Below, one piece after another: positions 44,584 through 52,203 of a DNA stretch of 52,203 bases. The DNA is from Pantoea sp. A4 (GTDB taxonomy: Bacteria > Pseudomonadota > Gammaproteobacteria > Enterobacterales > Enterobacteriaceae): assembly GCF_000295955.2 (NCBI RefSeq), contig NZ_ALXE01000052.1, positions 1-52,203 of the forward strand, read 5' to 3'. The position numbers were made by a program, and so were the translations under genes. Every line of letters begins with the position of its first letter. Position 1 is the stretch's first letter. Under the pieces are notes generated by a model. It ran no database searches. It was not told the origin of the DNA and saw only the letters and a program-made list of their open reading frames with translations.

Positions 44584-45669
44584 TCAACCGTGGCGGCGTT
44601 CAAAGTCCACCATGAAATCGGTCAGCGCTTTTACGCCTTCCAGCGGCATGGCATTGTAGATGGATGCACGCATGCCACCCACTACACGGTGACCTTTCAA
44701 GGCGTGCAAGCCCGCGTTCACGGACTCATCCAGGAACACTTTATCCAGCGCAGAGTCTGCCAGCTGGAATGGAATGTTCATGCGTGAACGGTTGCTGGTA
44801 GCTACATCATTACGGTAGAAATCGCTGTTATCAATCACACCATATAGCAGGTCAGCTTTTGCCTGATTGATTTTATCCACTTCAGCAATCCCGCCCTTCT
44901 CTTTCAGCCACTTGAATACCAGACCAGAGAGATACCAGGCGTAAGTTGGCGGGGTGTTAAACATCGATTCGTTTTCAGACAGCACGGTGTAATCGAGGAT
45001 GGAAGGCACATACTTTTGTGCTTTACCCAGCAGATCTTCTCGTACAACCACCAGGGTTAAGCCTGCTGGTCCAATGTTTTTCTGCGCGCCAGCGTACAAA
45101 ACGCCATAGCGATTGATGTCCAACGGGCGCGATAAGATGGTTGAAGAGAGGTCAGCGACCACGACTTTGTCACCAAAATCCGGTTCTTCATCAATCGCGA
45201 TACCATCGATGGTTTCATTCGGGCAGTAATGCAGGTAGGCCGCGTCATCATTCAGCTGCCAGTCACGCATTGGCAAAATAGCGCGTTTGCCATCGACCGT
45301 GATTTTGGCATCAATCGTGCGGGGTGAGCAGTATTTTTGCGCTTCTTTGATTGCGCTATAGGCCCAGTAACCGCCATCGACATAGTCTGCGGTGGTTGCG
45401 TTACCCAGCAGGTTGCCCGGTAAGGCAGCAAACTGAGCTCGCGCCCCGCCGTGGCAGAATAAAACTTTGTAGTTTTGTGGAATATTCAGAAGATCACGGA
45501 AGTCTTGCTCAGCTTCAGTCGCAACCTGAATAAACTCTTTACTGCGATGGCTGATCTCCATCACGGAGGTCCCCAGCCCGTGCCAGTTTGTCAGTTCTTG
45601 TTCCGCACGACGGAGTACTTCAACCGGCAGCATGGCTGGGCCGGAGCTAAAATTGTAAACTTGGGTCAT
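44584..45669 (-). CDS. serC: Phosphoserine/phosphohydroxythreonine aminotransferase SerC
   Basis: A 361-residue class V PLP-dependent aminotransferase for serine and pyridoxine synthesis. The PLP Lys lies in YAGAQKNIGPAGLT, and QVYNFSSGPAMLPVEVL, FCHGGARAQFAALP and RVVGGMRASIYNAMPLEGV are conserved. The open frame begins at a GTG two codons upstream; the ATG at 45669 is preferred. Its chorismate-linked role fits co-transcription with aroA. Confidence 0.97.
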   Translation of the reverse strand: MTQVYNFSSGPAMLPVEVLRRAEQELTNWHGLGTSVMEISHRSKEFIQVATEAEQDFRDLLNIPQNYKVLFCHGGARAQFAALPGNLLGNATTADYVDGGYWAYSAIKEAQKYCSPRTIDAKITVDGKRAILPMRDWQLNDDAAYLHYCPNETIDGIAIDEEPDFGDKVVVADLSSTILSRPLDINRYGVLYAGAQKNIGPAGLTLVVVREDLLGKAQKYVPSILDYTVLSENESMFNTPPTYAWYLSGLVFKWLKEKGGIAEVDKINQAKADLLYGVIDNSDFYRNDVATSNRSRMNIPFQLADSALDKVFLDESVNAGLHALKGHRVVGGMRASIYNAMPLEGVKALTDFMVDFERRHG

Positions 45670-45882
45670 GTCCACTCACCACTGTCATATAAAACGGTTA
45701 TCAATATGTTCTCGGTTTTATCATTGCCACCGGGTAGCTGCAATCATAAATCCGGTCACGATCACATTTCTTGCATCCGGCTCGCCGCAGCTTATGTTAC
45801 GAATGCAAAAGCTAACGAAATTTTGTGAGGTCTATTCGGCGTAGTAAAAAATGGACTTCACACCCTGTGGGAGGAAGGCAGA
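45670..45882. other. Divergent spacer between serC and the ycaO leader ORF
   Basis: 213 bp of AT-rich DNA expected to hold the serC promoter (minus) and the ycaO promoter (plus). No hexamer pair stands out clearly. E. coli carries ycaP in this interval; nothing like it is present here. Confidence 0.5.
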
Positions 45883-45987
45883 ATGACTGGCAGAAAAAAT
45901 CGTCGTCCGGATAGCGCACCCCTTGCAAAATCCGTATCATTGCGCGCTTTATGCCCCATCACGACTACAGAGAGAGCGGCTCCATGA
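45883..45987 (+). CDS. Possible 34-residue leader ORF overlapping the ycaO start
   Basis: ATG at 45883 follows GGGAGGAAGG at ideal spacing, one of the strongest ribosome-binding sites in the window. The ORF encodes MTGRKNRRPDSAPLAKSVSL followed by 14 more residues, ending TTTERAAP. Its TGA (45985-45987) overlaps the ycaO ATG (45984-45986) as ATGA, so translation of ycaO could be coupled to it. The peptide is basic at its N-terminus and has no known domain. It may be a coupling or regulatory leader, a genuine small protein, or chance; conservation would decide. Confidence 0.4.
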   Translation: MTGRKNRRPDSAPLAKSVSLRALCPITTTERAAP

Positions 45988-47747
45988 CGCAAACATTCAT
46001 TCCCGGCAAAGACGCCGCGTTGGAAGATTCTATCGCACGCTTCCAGCAAAAACTGTTGGACCTTGGTTTCAACATTGAAGAGGCCTCATGGCTGAATCCC
46101 GTACCCAACGTATGGTCCGTTCATATCCGTGATCGTGATTGCCCGCTCTGCTTTACCAATGGTAAAGGTGCCAGCAAAAAAGCAGCACTGGCATCAGCCT
46201 TGGGGGAATATTTTGAGCGCCTGTCGACCAACTATTTCTTCGCAGACTTCTGGTTAGGCAAAGCCATCGCTAACGGCGATTTCGTGCACTACCCGAATGA
46301 GAAATGGTTCCCGGTGCCAGCGGATAACAGCCTGCCGGAAGGCATTCTGGACGATCGTCTGCGTGCTTTCTACGATCCTGAAAATGAACTGGGTGGATCA
46401 GATCTGATTGATCTGCAATCGGGTAACGAAGAGCGCGGTATTTGTGGATTGCCATTTACCCGCCAGTCAGACCAGCAAACGGTCTACATCCCCATGAACA
46501 TTATTGGCAACCTGTACGTGTCGAACGGCATGTCTGCGGGCAATACGGCCAATGAGGCTCGCGTGCAGGGGCTGTCTGAAGTCTTTGAGCGTCACATCAA
46601 AAACCGCATTATTGCAGAGTCCATCAGCCTGCCAGAAATTCCAGAGAGCGTCATGCAGCGCTATCCGGGTGTGGTCGCTTCCATTGAACGCCTGGAAGCA
46701 GAAGGTTTCCCTATCTTCTCTTACGATGCTTCCCTGGGCGGTAAGTACCCGGTCATTTGTGTGGTGCTCTTCAACCCGGCTAATGGCACCTGCTTCGCCT
46801 CGTTCGGTGCACACCCAGACTTTGGCGTGGCGCTGGAACGTACCGTTACCGAGCTGCTGCAAGGTCGTGGTCTGAAAGATCTGGATGTCTTCACTCCGCC
46901 AACCTTCGATGATGAAGAGGTGGCTGAACACGCCAATCTGGAAACCCACTTTATCGACTCTAGCGGCCTGATCTCCTGGGATATGTTCAAGCAAGATGCG
47001 GATTATCCGTTTGTTGACTGGAGCTTCTCAGGCACTACCGAGCAAGAGTTCGCAACGTTAATGGCTATCTTTAAAGAAGAAGGCCAGGACGTGTACATTG
47101 CCGACTACGAGCACCTGAGTGTGTATGCTTGCCGTATTATTGTGGCGGGCATGTCTGATATCTATCCGGCAGAAGATTTGCTGTTGGCAAACAACAACAT
47201 GGGTGCCAACCTGCGCGAAACGCTGCTGGCCCTGCCAGAGACCAACTGGAATCCGGAAGAGTATCTCGATCTGATCGCTCAACTGGATGAAGAAGGCCAT
47301 GATGACTTCACGCGCGTGCGTGAACTGCTCGGTCTGGCAAGCGGTAAAGACAATGGCTGGTACACCCTGCGCATTGGCGAACTGAAAGCCATGCTGGCGC
47401 TGGCCGGTGGTGATCTGGATCAGGCCCTTATCTGGACTGAGTGGACGATGGAATTCAACAGCTCAGTCTTCACCCCTGAGCGTGCTAACTACTACCGTTG
47501 CCTGCAGACTCTGCTGCTGTTAGCGATGGAAGATGAGCGCGAGCCATTACAGTACCACCATGCATTCTCCCGCATGTATGGCGCAGAAGCGCTGGAAGCG
47601 GCATCGGCAGCCATCAGCGGTGAAGCGCCGTTCTATGGTCTGCAGGCCGTTGACGACGATCTGCACGCCTTCCCGGCGCATCAGTCTCTGTTGCAGGCTT
47701 ATGAAAAGCTGCAGGCGGCTAAGCGTAAGTTCTGGACGAATAAGTAA
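45984..47747 (+). CDS. ycaO: YcaO, ATP-dependent cyclodehydratase-superfamily protein
   Basis: A 587-residue protein, one more than E. coli YcaO, a founding member of the YcaO superfamily whose other members activate peptide backbones with ATP. In E. coli it is linked to RimO-dependent beta-methylthiolation of ribosomal protein S12. The ATP/Mg-binding segments are visible as KKAALASALGEYFERLSTNY, ANEARVQGLSEVFERHIKNR and GVALERTVTELLQGRGLKDL. The C-terminal 150 residues form the TPR-like region. The ATG at 45984 follows AGAGAG; an upstream in-frame ATG (45951) is less likely. No precursor-peptide or leader-binding gene is nearby. Confidence 0.95.
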   Translation: MTQTFIPGKDAALEDSIARFQQKLLDLGFNIEEASWLNPVPNVWSVHIRDRDCPLCFTNGKGASKKAALASALGEYFERLSTNYFFADFWLGKAIANGDFVHYPNEKWFPVPADNSLPEGILDDRLRAFYDPENELGGSDLIDLQSGNEERGICGLPFTRQSDQQTVYIPMNIIGNLYVSNGMSAGNTANEARVQGLSEVFERHIKNRIIAESISLPEIPESVMQRYPGVVASIERLEAEGFPIFSYDASLGGKYPVICVVLFNPANGTCFASFGAHPDFGVALERTVTELLQGRGLKDLDVFTPPTFDDEEVAEHANLETHFIDSSGLISWDMFKQDADYPFVDWSFSGTTEQEFATLMAIFKEEGQDVYIADYEHLSVYACRIIVAGMSDIYPAEDLLLANNNMGANLRETLLALPETNWNPEEYLDLIAQLDEEGHDDFTRVRELLGLASGKDNGWYTLRIGELKAMLALAGGDLDQALIWTEWTMEFNSSVFTPERANYYRCLQTLLLLAMEDEREPLQYHHAFSRMYGAEALEAASAAISGEAPFYGLQAVDDDLHAFPAHQSLLQAYEKLQAAKRKFWTNK

Positions 47748-47755
47748 TATTTAAA

Positions 47756-47786
47756 ACTCCCCGGCGGTAAGTCGGGGAGTCTTTTT
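47756..47786 (+). terminator. Rho-independent terminator of ycaO
   Basis: ACTCCCCG-N9-CGGGGAGT followed by CTTTTT, 8 bp after the ycaO stop codon. Confidence 0.93.
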
Positions 47787-47968
47787 CTGTAATATCAATT
47801 TTTTACTCCCTTATTTTTACATTCTTTATTTTCAGACCATTTAAAAGTAAAGACATGAGAAAAAATAACGCACCCATGCAGCCATGTTATAAAAATTAAC
47901 ACCAGCAACATTGCATTTACTTTAACCTTGCCCTGCCTCACAACTTTGTTATTTCACCCCAAGAAATA

Positions 47969-48011
47969 ATGATCTAAATCAACTCTTGTTACGCCAGTAA
48001 TTGCTAATATT
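47969..48011 (+). promoter_or_regulatory. FNR site and promoter of focA-pflB
   Basis: ATGAT-CTAA-ATCAA at 47969-47982 matches the FNR consensus TTGAT-N4-ATCAA except in the first base. A -10 hexamer TAATAT lies at 48005-48010, predicting a start near 48017, which places the FNR site centre at about -41.5, the class II activation position. The rest of the 293-bp spacer is AT-rich; GTTATAAAAATTAAC (47886-47900) is a possible but weak ArcA-like site. FNR control of focA-pfl is known in E. coli. Confidence 0.75.
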
Positions 48012-48040
48012 TTCCTGTAAATCCTGCTGAGAGCAGAAAA

Positions 48041-48943
48041 ATGAAAGCAAACAACCCATTCAACTTATTACTTCCTCCTGCTATGGCAAAAGTGGCCGAA
48101 GAAACCGGTGTCTACAAAGCCACAAAACACCCGTTAACTACTTTCTTCCTTGCCATTACTGCAGGGGTGTTTATTTCCATTGCCTTTGTCTTCTATATTA
48201 CCGTCACCACCGGAGCCTCGGACTTACCCTGGGGGCTGGTGCGCTTTATTGGCGGCATCTGTTTTTCCCTGGGCCTGATCCTGGTGGTGGTCGGCGGTGC
48301 AGATCTCTTTACGTCAACCGTCCTGATTGTGGTCGCTAAAGCCAGTGGACGCATTAGCTGGGGGCAGTTGGCCCGAAACTGGCTGACAGTGTATGTCGGT
48401 AACCTGATTGGCGCTCTACTGTTTGTGGCCTTAATTGCTCTTGCCCAACAGGGTATGGCAGCTCAGGGCGCGTGGGGGTTAAATGTCCTGCAAACCGCCG
48501 ACCACAAAATGCACCACAGTTTTGTTGAAGCGGTCTGCCTCGGTGTTCTGGCGAATTTAATGGTCTGCCTCGGTGTCTGGATGAGTTATTCTGGCCGGTC
48601 ACTCACAGATAAAGTTTTAGTATTAATTCTTCCGGTCGCCATGTTTGTTGCCAGTGGCTTTGAACACAGCATTGCTAATATGTTTCTTATTCCGCTGGCA
48701 ATTGTTATTCGTGATTTCTCCAGCCCTGAATTCTGGCAACTCACCGGTGCCAGCGCCGCACAGTTTTCATCTCTGACGCCGGTAAGATTTATTATCGACA
48801 ATCTTATCCCGGTAACGCTCGGCAATATTATTGGCGGGGGTGTTCTGGTCGGCCTGACATATTGGGTGATCTATTTACGCGCTGGCGGCCCAACGCAATT
48901 AACTGAATCAAAAGCCGTGTCTGAATCTGAAGACGCGCCGTAA
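48041..48943 (+). CDS. focA: Formate channel FocA
   Basis: A 300-residue pentameric inner-membrane channel of the FNT family that exports and re-imports formate. KANNPFNLLLPPAMAKVAEE (soluble N-terminal helix), ADLFTSTVLIVVAKASGR and the pore His in SGFEHSIANMF (about residue 209) are conserved. The C-terminus is about 15 residues longer than the E. coli protein and acidic (ESKAVSESEDAP). First gene of focA-pflB, followed by pflB after 29 bp. Confidence 0.97.
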   Translation: MKANNPFNLLLPPAMAKVAEETGVYKATKHPLTTFFLAITAGVFISIAFVFYITVTTGASDLPWGLVRFIGGICFSLGLILVVVGGADLFTSTVLIVVAKASGRISWGQLARNWLTVYVGNLIGALLFVALIALAQQGMAAQGAWGLNVLQTADHKMHHSFVEAVCLGVLANLMVCLGVWMSYSGRSLTDKVLVLILPVAMFVASGFEHSIANMFLIPLAIVIRDFSSPEFWQLTGASAAQFSSLTPVRFIIDNLIPVTLGNIIGGGVLVGLTYWVIYLRAGGPTQLTESKAVSESEDAP

Positions 48944-48972
48944 GAAAGCTCCTTTAATAAGGTAGGTATATC

Positions 48973-51255
48973 ATGACAGTACTGAATGAAAAACAGCACA
49001 GTGCCTGGCAGGGCTTCGCCTCAGGTGAATGGCAAACCAGCATCAACGTGCGCGACTTTATCCAGAAAAACTACACCCCTTATACCGGTGACGAAAGCTT
49101 CCTTGCGGGTGCCACAGAAAACACCACCATCTTGTGGAATGAGGTGCTGGAAAAGATCAAAGTCGAGAATAAGACTCACGAACCCTATGATTTTGATACT
49201 GCCGTGATCTCTACAATTACCTCGCACGCAGCCGGATACATCGATCAGCCACGGGAAAAAATTGTCGGCTTGCAAACCGATGCGCCTTTGAAGCGTGCCA
49301 TTATTCCGTTTGGCGGGATCAAAATGGTGGAGAGCTCTTGTAACGTTTATCGTCGCGAGCTTGATCCCACTATCAAAACCATTTTTACCGAGTACCGCAA
49401 AACCCATAATCAGGGTGTGTTTGATGTTTATACGCCCGATATTATGCGCTGCCGTAAATCTGGCGTGTTGACCGGCTTACCGGATGCCTATGGTCGTGGC
49501 CGTATTATCGGCGATTATCGTCGGGTGGCACTGTATGGCATTGATGCTCTGATGCAGGATAAACTGGCGCAGTTCACCTCACTTCAGGCCGATCTGGAGC
49601 AGGGTGTTAATCTTGAAGCCACAATTCGCCTGCGTGAAGAGATTACCGATCAACATCACGCGTTAAACCAAATCAAGGTGATGGCCGCCAAGTACGGCTG
49701 CGATATCTCTGGCCCGGCAACAACCGCTCAGGAAGCCGTGCAATGGACTTACTTTGCCTACCTGGCCGCCGTTAAATCACAAAATGGCGCAGCGATGTCG
49801 TTTGGTCGCGTATCCACCTTCCTGGATATCTACTTTGAACGTGATATGCAGGCGGGCCGTCTGACGGAGAGTGAGGCACAGGAGTTAGTCGATCATCTGG
49901 TCATGAAACTGCGTATGGTGCGTTTTCTGCGTACCCCAGAATATGATGAACTGTTCTCAGGCGATCCCATCTGGGCAACGGAATCACTGGCTGGACAAGG
50001 GGTTGATGGCCGCACTTTAGTCACCAAAACCACTTTCCGCTTCCTGAATACGCTCTATACCATGGGACCGTCACCGGAACCGAATATGACCATTCTGTGG
50101 TCAGAAAACCTGCCGACCAATTTCAAGAAATATGCCTCTAAGGTGTCGATAGATACGTCGTCCTTGCAGTATGAAAACGACGATTTAATGCGTCCAGACT
50201 TTGACAATGATGACTATGCCATTGCCTGCTGCGTTAGCCCGATGATCGTCGGCAAACAGATGCAGTTCTTTGGTGCGCGTGCCAATCTCGCTAAAACGTT
50301 GCTGTATGCCATTAACGGCGGCGTGGATGAAAAATCGCTGGCGCAAGTCGGACCGGTGGAGCCGAAAATCACCGATGAAGTGCTGCAATACGATACCGTG
50401 CTCGCCCGCATGGATCACTTTATGGACTGGCTGGCACAGCAGTATGTTACCGCGCTGAACATCATTCACTATATGCATGATAAGTACAGCTACGAAGCCT
50501 CACTCATGGCCCTGCACGACCGGGACGTTTACCGTACCATGGCCTGCGGCATTGCCGGATTGTCCGTCGCTGCCGATTCACTCTCGGCGATTAAATACGC
50601 GAAAGTGAAACCGGTACGCAATGCGGACGGTATCGCGACAGATTTCGAGATTAACGGTGAGTATCCGCAGTTTGGTAATAACGATGCTCGCGTAGACGAT
50701 ATCGCCTGCGATTTGGTTGAGCGCTTTATGAAGAAAATTCAGCGCCTGACTACTTACCGCAATGCCGTGCCAACCCAGTCAGTACTGACCATTACCTCGA
50801 ATGTGGTTTACGGCAAAAAAACCGGTAATACCCCCGATGGCCGTCGCTCTGGTGCGCCATTCGGTCCGGGAGCCAACCCGATGCATGGGCGAGATCAGAA
50901 AGGGGCAATTGCCTCACTGACTTCCGTTGCCAAGCTGCCCTTTGAATATGCGCGTGATGGCATTTCGTACACCTTTTCTATCGTCCCGGATGCGTTAGGG
51001 AAAAGTGATGATGTGCGTAAATCCAACCTGGCGGGACTGATGGACGGGTATTTCCATCATGATGGTGAGACTGAAGGTGGACAGCATCTGAATGTTAACG
51101 TGATGAATCGCGAGATGTTGCTTGATGCGATGGAGCACCCCGATAAGTACCCACAGTTGACCATTCGCGTGTCTGGCTATGCGGTGCGCTTCAATGCGCT
51201 GACACCAGAACAGCAGCAGGATGTGATTACCCGTACTTTTACCAGGTCGATGTAA
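48973..51255 (+). CDS. pflB: Formate acetyltransferase (pyruvate formate-lyase) PflB
   Basis: A 760-residue glycyl-radical enzyme that splits pyruvate with CoA into acetyl-CoA and formate during fermentation. The catalytic Cys pair is in AIACCVSPM (about 419-420) and the radical Gly is G735 in RVSGYAVRFNALT. Same total length as E. coli PflB. A good AAGGTAGG ribosome-binding site precedes the ATG. Activated by PflA downstream; formate leaves by FocA upstream. Confidence 0.98.
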   Translation: MTVLNEKQHSAWQGFASGEWQTSINVRDFIQKNYTPYTGDESFLAGATENTTILWNEVLEKIKVENKTHEPYDFDTAVISTITSHAAGYIDQPREKIVGLQTDAPLKRAIIPFGGIKMVESSCNVYRRELDPTIKTIFTEYRKTHNQGVFDVYTPDIMRCRKSGVLTGLPDAYGRGRIIGDYRRVALYGIDALMQDKLAQFTSLQADLEQGVNLEATIRLREEITDQHHALNQIKVMAAKYGCDISGPATTAQEAVQWTYFAYLAAVKSQNGAAMSFGRVSTFLDIYFERDMQAGRLTESEAQELVDHLVMKLRMVRFLRTPEYDELFSGDPIWATESLAGQGVDGRTLVTKTTFRFLNTLYTMGPSPEPNMTILWSENLPTNFKKYASKVSIDTSSLQYENDDLMRPDFDNDDYAIACCVSPMIVGKQMQFFGARANLAKTLLYAINGGVDEKSLAQVGPVEPKITDEVLQYDTVLARMDHFMDWLAQQYVTALNIIHYMHDKYSYEASLMALHDRDVYRTMACGIAGLSVAADSLSAIKYAKVKPVRNADGIATDFEINGEYPQFGNNDARVDDIACDLVERFMKKIQRLTTYRNAVPTQSVLTITSNVVYGKKTGNTPDGRRSGAPFGPGANPMHGRDQKGAIASLTSVAKLPFEYARDGISYTFSIVPDALGKSDDVRKSNLAGLMDGYFHHDGETEGGQHLNVNVMNREMLLDAMEHPDKYPQLTIRVSGYAVRFNALTPEQQQDVITRTFTRSM

Positions 51256-51265
51256 TTGCGTTGCC

Positions 51266-51289
51266 GGGCCTCATTACTGAGGCCCATTT
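51266..51289 (+). terminator. Terminator/attenuator between pflB and pflA
   Basis: GGGCCTCA-TTAC-TGAGGCCC followed by ATTTT, 10 bp after the pflB stop. An 8-bp perfect stem in the 66-bp pflB-pflA gap; likely to limit read-through so that the activating enzyme is made in smaller amounts. Confidence 0.8.
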
Positions 51290-51321
51290 TCCCTGTTCTG
51301 TGAAGTCGTGAGGTGATAACC

Positions 51322-52062
51322 ATGTCCGTAAACGGAAAAATCCATTCCAGTGAGTCCTGTGGCACCGTAGATGGTCCAGGCATTCGCTTTATCACCTTTT
51401 TTCAAGGATGTCTGATGCGCTGTCTGTATTGCCATAACCGCGATACCTGGGATACCCATGCAGGTAAGGAGATCACGGTTGATGAGCTGATGCAGGAAGT
51501 GGTGAGCTATAAACATTTCATGAAGGCGTCGGGCGGTGGCGTGACCGCTTCCGGCGGCGAAGCAATTTTACAAGCCGAGTTTGTACGCGACTGGTTTCGC
51601 GCCTGCCATGCGGCCGGGATTCATACCTGTCTTGATACCAATGGGTTTGTCCGTCGTTATGATGCAGTGATTGACGAATTGCTGGATGTGACCGATTTAG
51701 TGATGCTGGATATTAAGCAAGTGAATGATGAGGTTCATCAGGTGCTGACCAGCGTTTCCAATCATCGCACGCTGGATTTCGCCCGTTATCTGCAAAAGCG
51801 CGGCATTCGTACCTGGATTCGCTATGTGGTTGTTCCGGGTTATACCGATGACGATGCTTCAGCGCATTTGCTCGGCGAGTTTACCTCCGGGATGGATAAC
51901 ATCGAGAAGATTGAGCTGTTGCCTTATCACGAGTTAGGCAAGCATAAGTGGGACGTTCTGGGGGAAACCTATCCGTTAGACGGTGTGAAGCCACCGAGCC
52001 GGGCCACGCTGGAACACATTCAGCAGATTCTGGCCGGTTATGGGCACCCAGTAGTGTTCTGA
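51322..52062 (+). CDS. pflA: Pyruvate formate-lyase activating enzyme PflA (radical SAM)
   Basis: A 246-residue radical SAM enzyme that installs the glycyl radical on PflB. The iron-sulfur cluster motif is CLMRCLYC (C30, C34, C37), with the GTVDGPGIRFITFFQG segment before it and the SAM-binding GGVTASGGEAILQAEF after. The in-frame GTG three codons upstream is rejected; the ATG at 51322 follows GAGGTGAT. Same length as the E. coli enzyme. Confidence 0.97.
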   Translation: MSVNGKIHSSESCGTVDGPGIRFITFFQGCLMRCLYCHNRDTWDTHAGKEITVDELMQEVVSYKHFMKASGGGVTASGGEAILQAEFVRDWFRACHAAGIHTCLDTNGFVRRYDAVIDELLDVTDLVMLDIKQVNDEVHQVLTSVSNHRTLDFARYLQKRGIRTWIRYVVVPGYTDDDASAHLLGEFTSGMDNIEKIELLPYHELGKHKWDVLGETYPLDGVKPPSRATLEHIQQILAGYGHPVVF

Positions 52063-52148
52063 CTCGCTTTAGTTAGCGTTATTTTGAGAGCTGAGGTTGA
52101 GGGTAAGGTCAAAACCATCGCCTGTGAAATCGAGATGCCTCGGCCTGT

Positions 52149-52190
52149 CAGGGCAATCGGGCTGCGACGTGGCTCGCTCCGATTACCCTG
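52149..52190. repeat. Imperfect palindrome downstream of pflA
   Basis: CAGGGCAATCGG-N18-CCGATTACCCTG: 11 of 12 positions pair. The loop can fold further through GCGA/TCGC. There is no U tract, so it is not a plain terminator. It lies 87 bp after pflA, in the last 141 bp of the window, which hold no gene. It may be an intergenic repeat element or an mRNA end structure; a weak CGCT/AGCG hairpin followed by TTATTTT lies nearer to pflA. Confidence 0.5.
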
Positions 52191-52203
52191 CCCTCCGAAA
52201 TCC

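Overview
The window is a stretch of enterobacterial chromosome. Gene content and order match the Escherichia coli region from ssu to pfl: ssuEADCB, pepN, pncB, asnS, ompF, aspC, gloC, mepK, ldtD, mukBEF-cmoM, elyC, ycbJ, kdsB, ycaR, lpxK, msbA, ycaI, ihfB, rpsA, cmk, aroA, serC, ycaO, focA, pflB, pflA. Protein identity is high but clearly not E. coli level. The layout (ycaP, ycaL and ycaQ absent; an added transporter/racemase block beside ssu) suggests an Erwiniaceae-type genus such as Pantoea or Erwinia. That placement is inference, as no database search was possible.

Layout. Positions 1-2533 hold a short 43-bp tandem repeat, a polysaccharide flippase and a family 2 glycosyltransferase, all on or facing the minus strand. 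After a 717-bp AT-rich spacer comes the alkanesulfonate operon ssuEADCB (3251-7526, plus). It converges on a LysR-type regulator. Upstream of that regulator lies a minus-strand operon coding for a methionine-type ABC importer (MetN-, MetI- and MetQ-like) with an enolase-superfamily N-acylamino acid racemase inserted (8671-12367). This is the main accessory block: two sulfur-related uptake modules and a regulator in about 9 kb.

From 12.7 kb to the right edge the window is housekeeping: aminopeptidase N, NAD salvage, asparaginyl-tRNA synthetase, porin OmpF with its OmpR/MicF control region, aspartate aminotransferase, peptidoglycan L,D-transpeptidase and 3-3 endopeptidase, the MukBEF condensin operon with CmoM, LPS synthesis and export (kdsB, lpxK, msbA), IHF beta, ribosomal protein S1, CMP kinase, the serC-aroA operon, ycaO, and the anaerobic formate module focA-pflB-pflA with an FNR site at canonical class II geometry.

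No IS element, prophage, CRISPR array, tRNA or rRNA was seen and every recognised gene is intact. The points most worth a second look are: (i) the MetNIQ-like/racemase/LysR cluster and an 8-mer (GTTATAAG) present in three promoter regions around it and ssu; (ii) a 34-codon ORF with a strong ribosome-binding site that overlaps the ycaO start as ATGA; (iii) the 43-bp tandem repeat at the left edge; (iv) a chain of hairpins between pncB and asnS. I did not find a clearly new multi-gene system.
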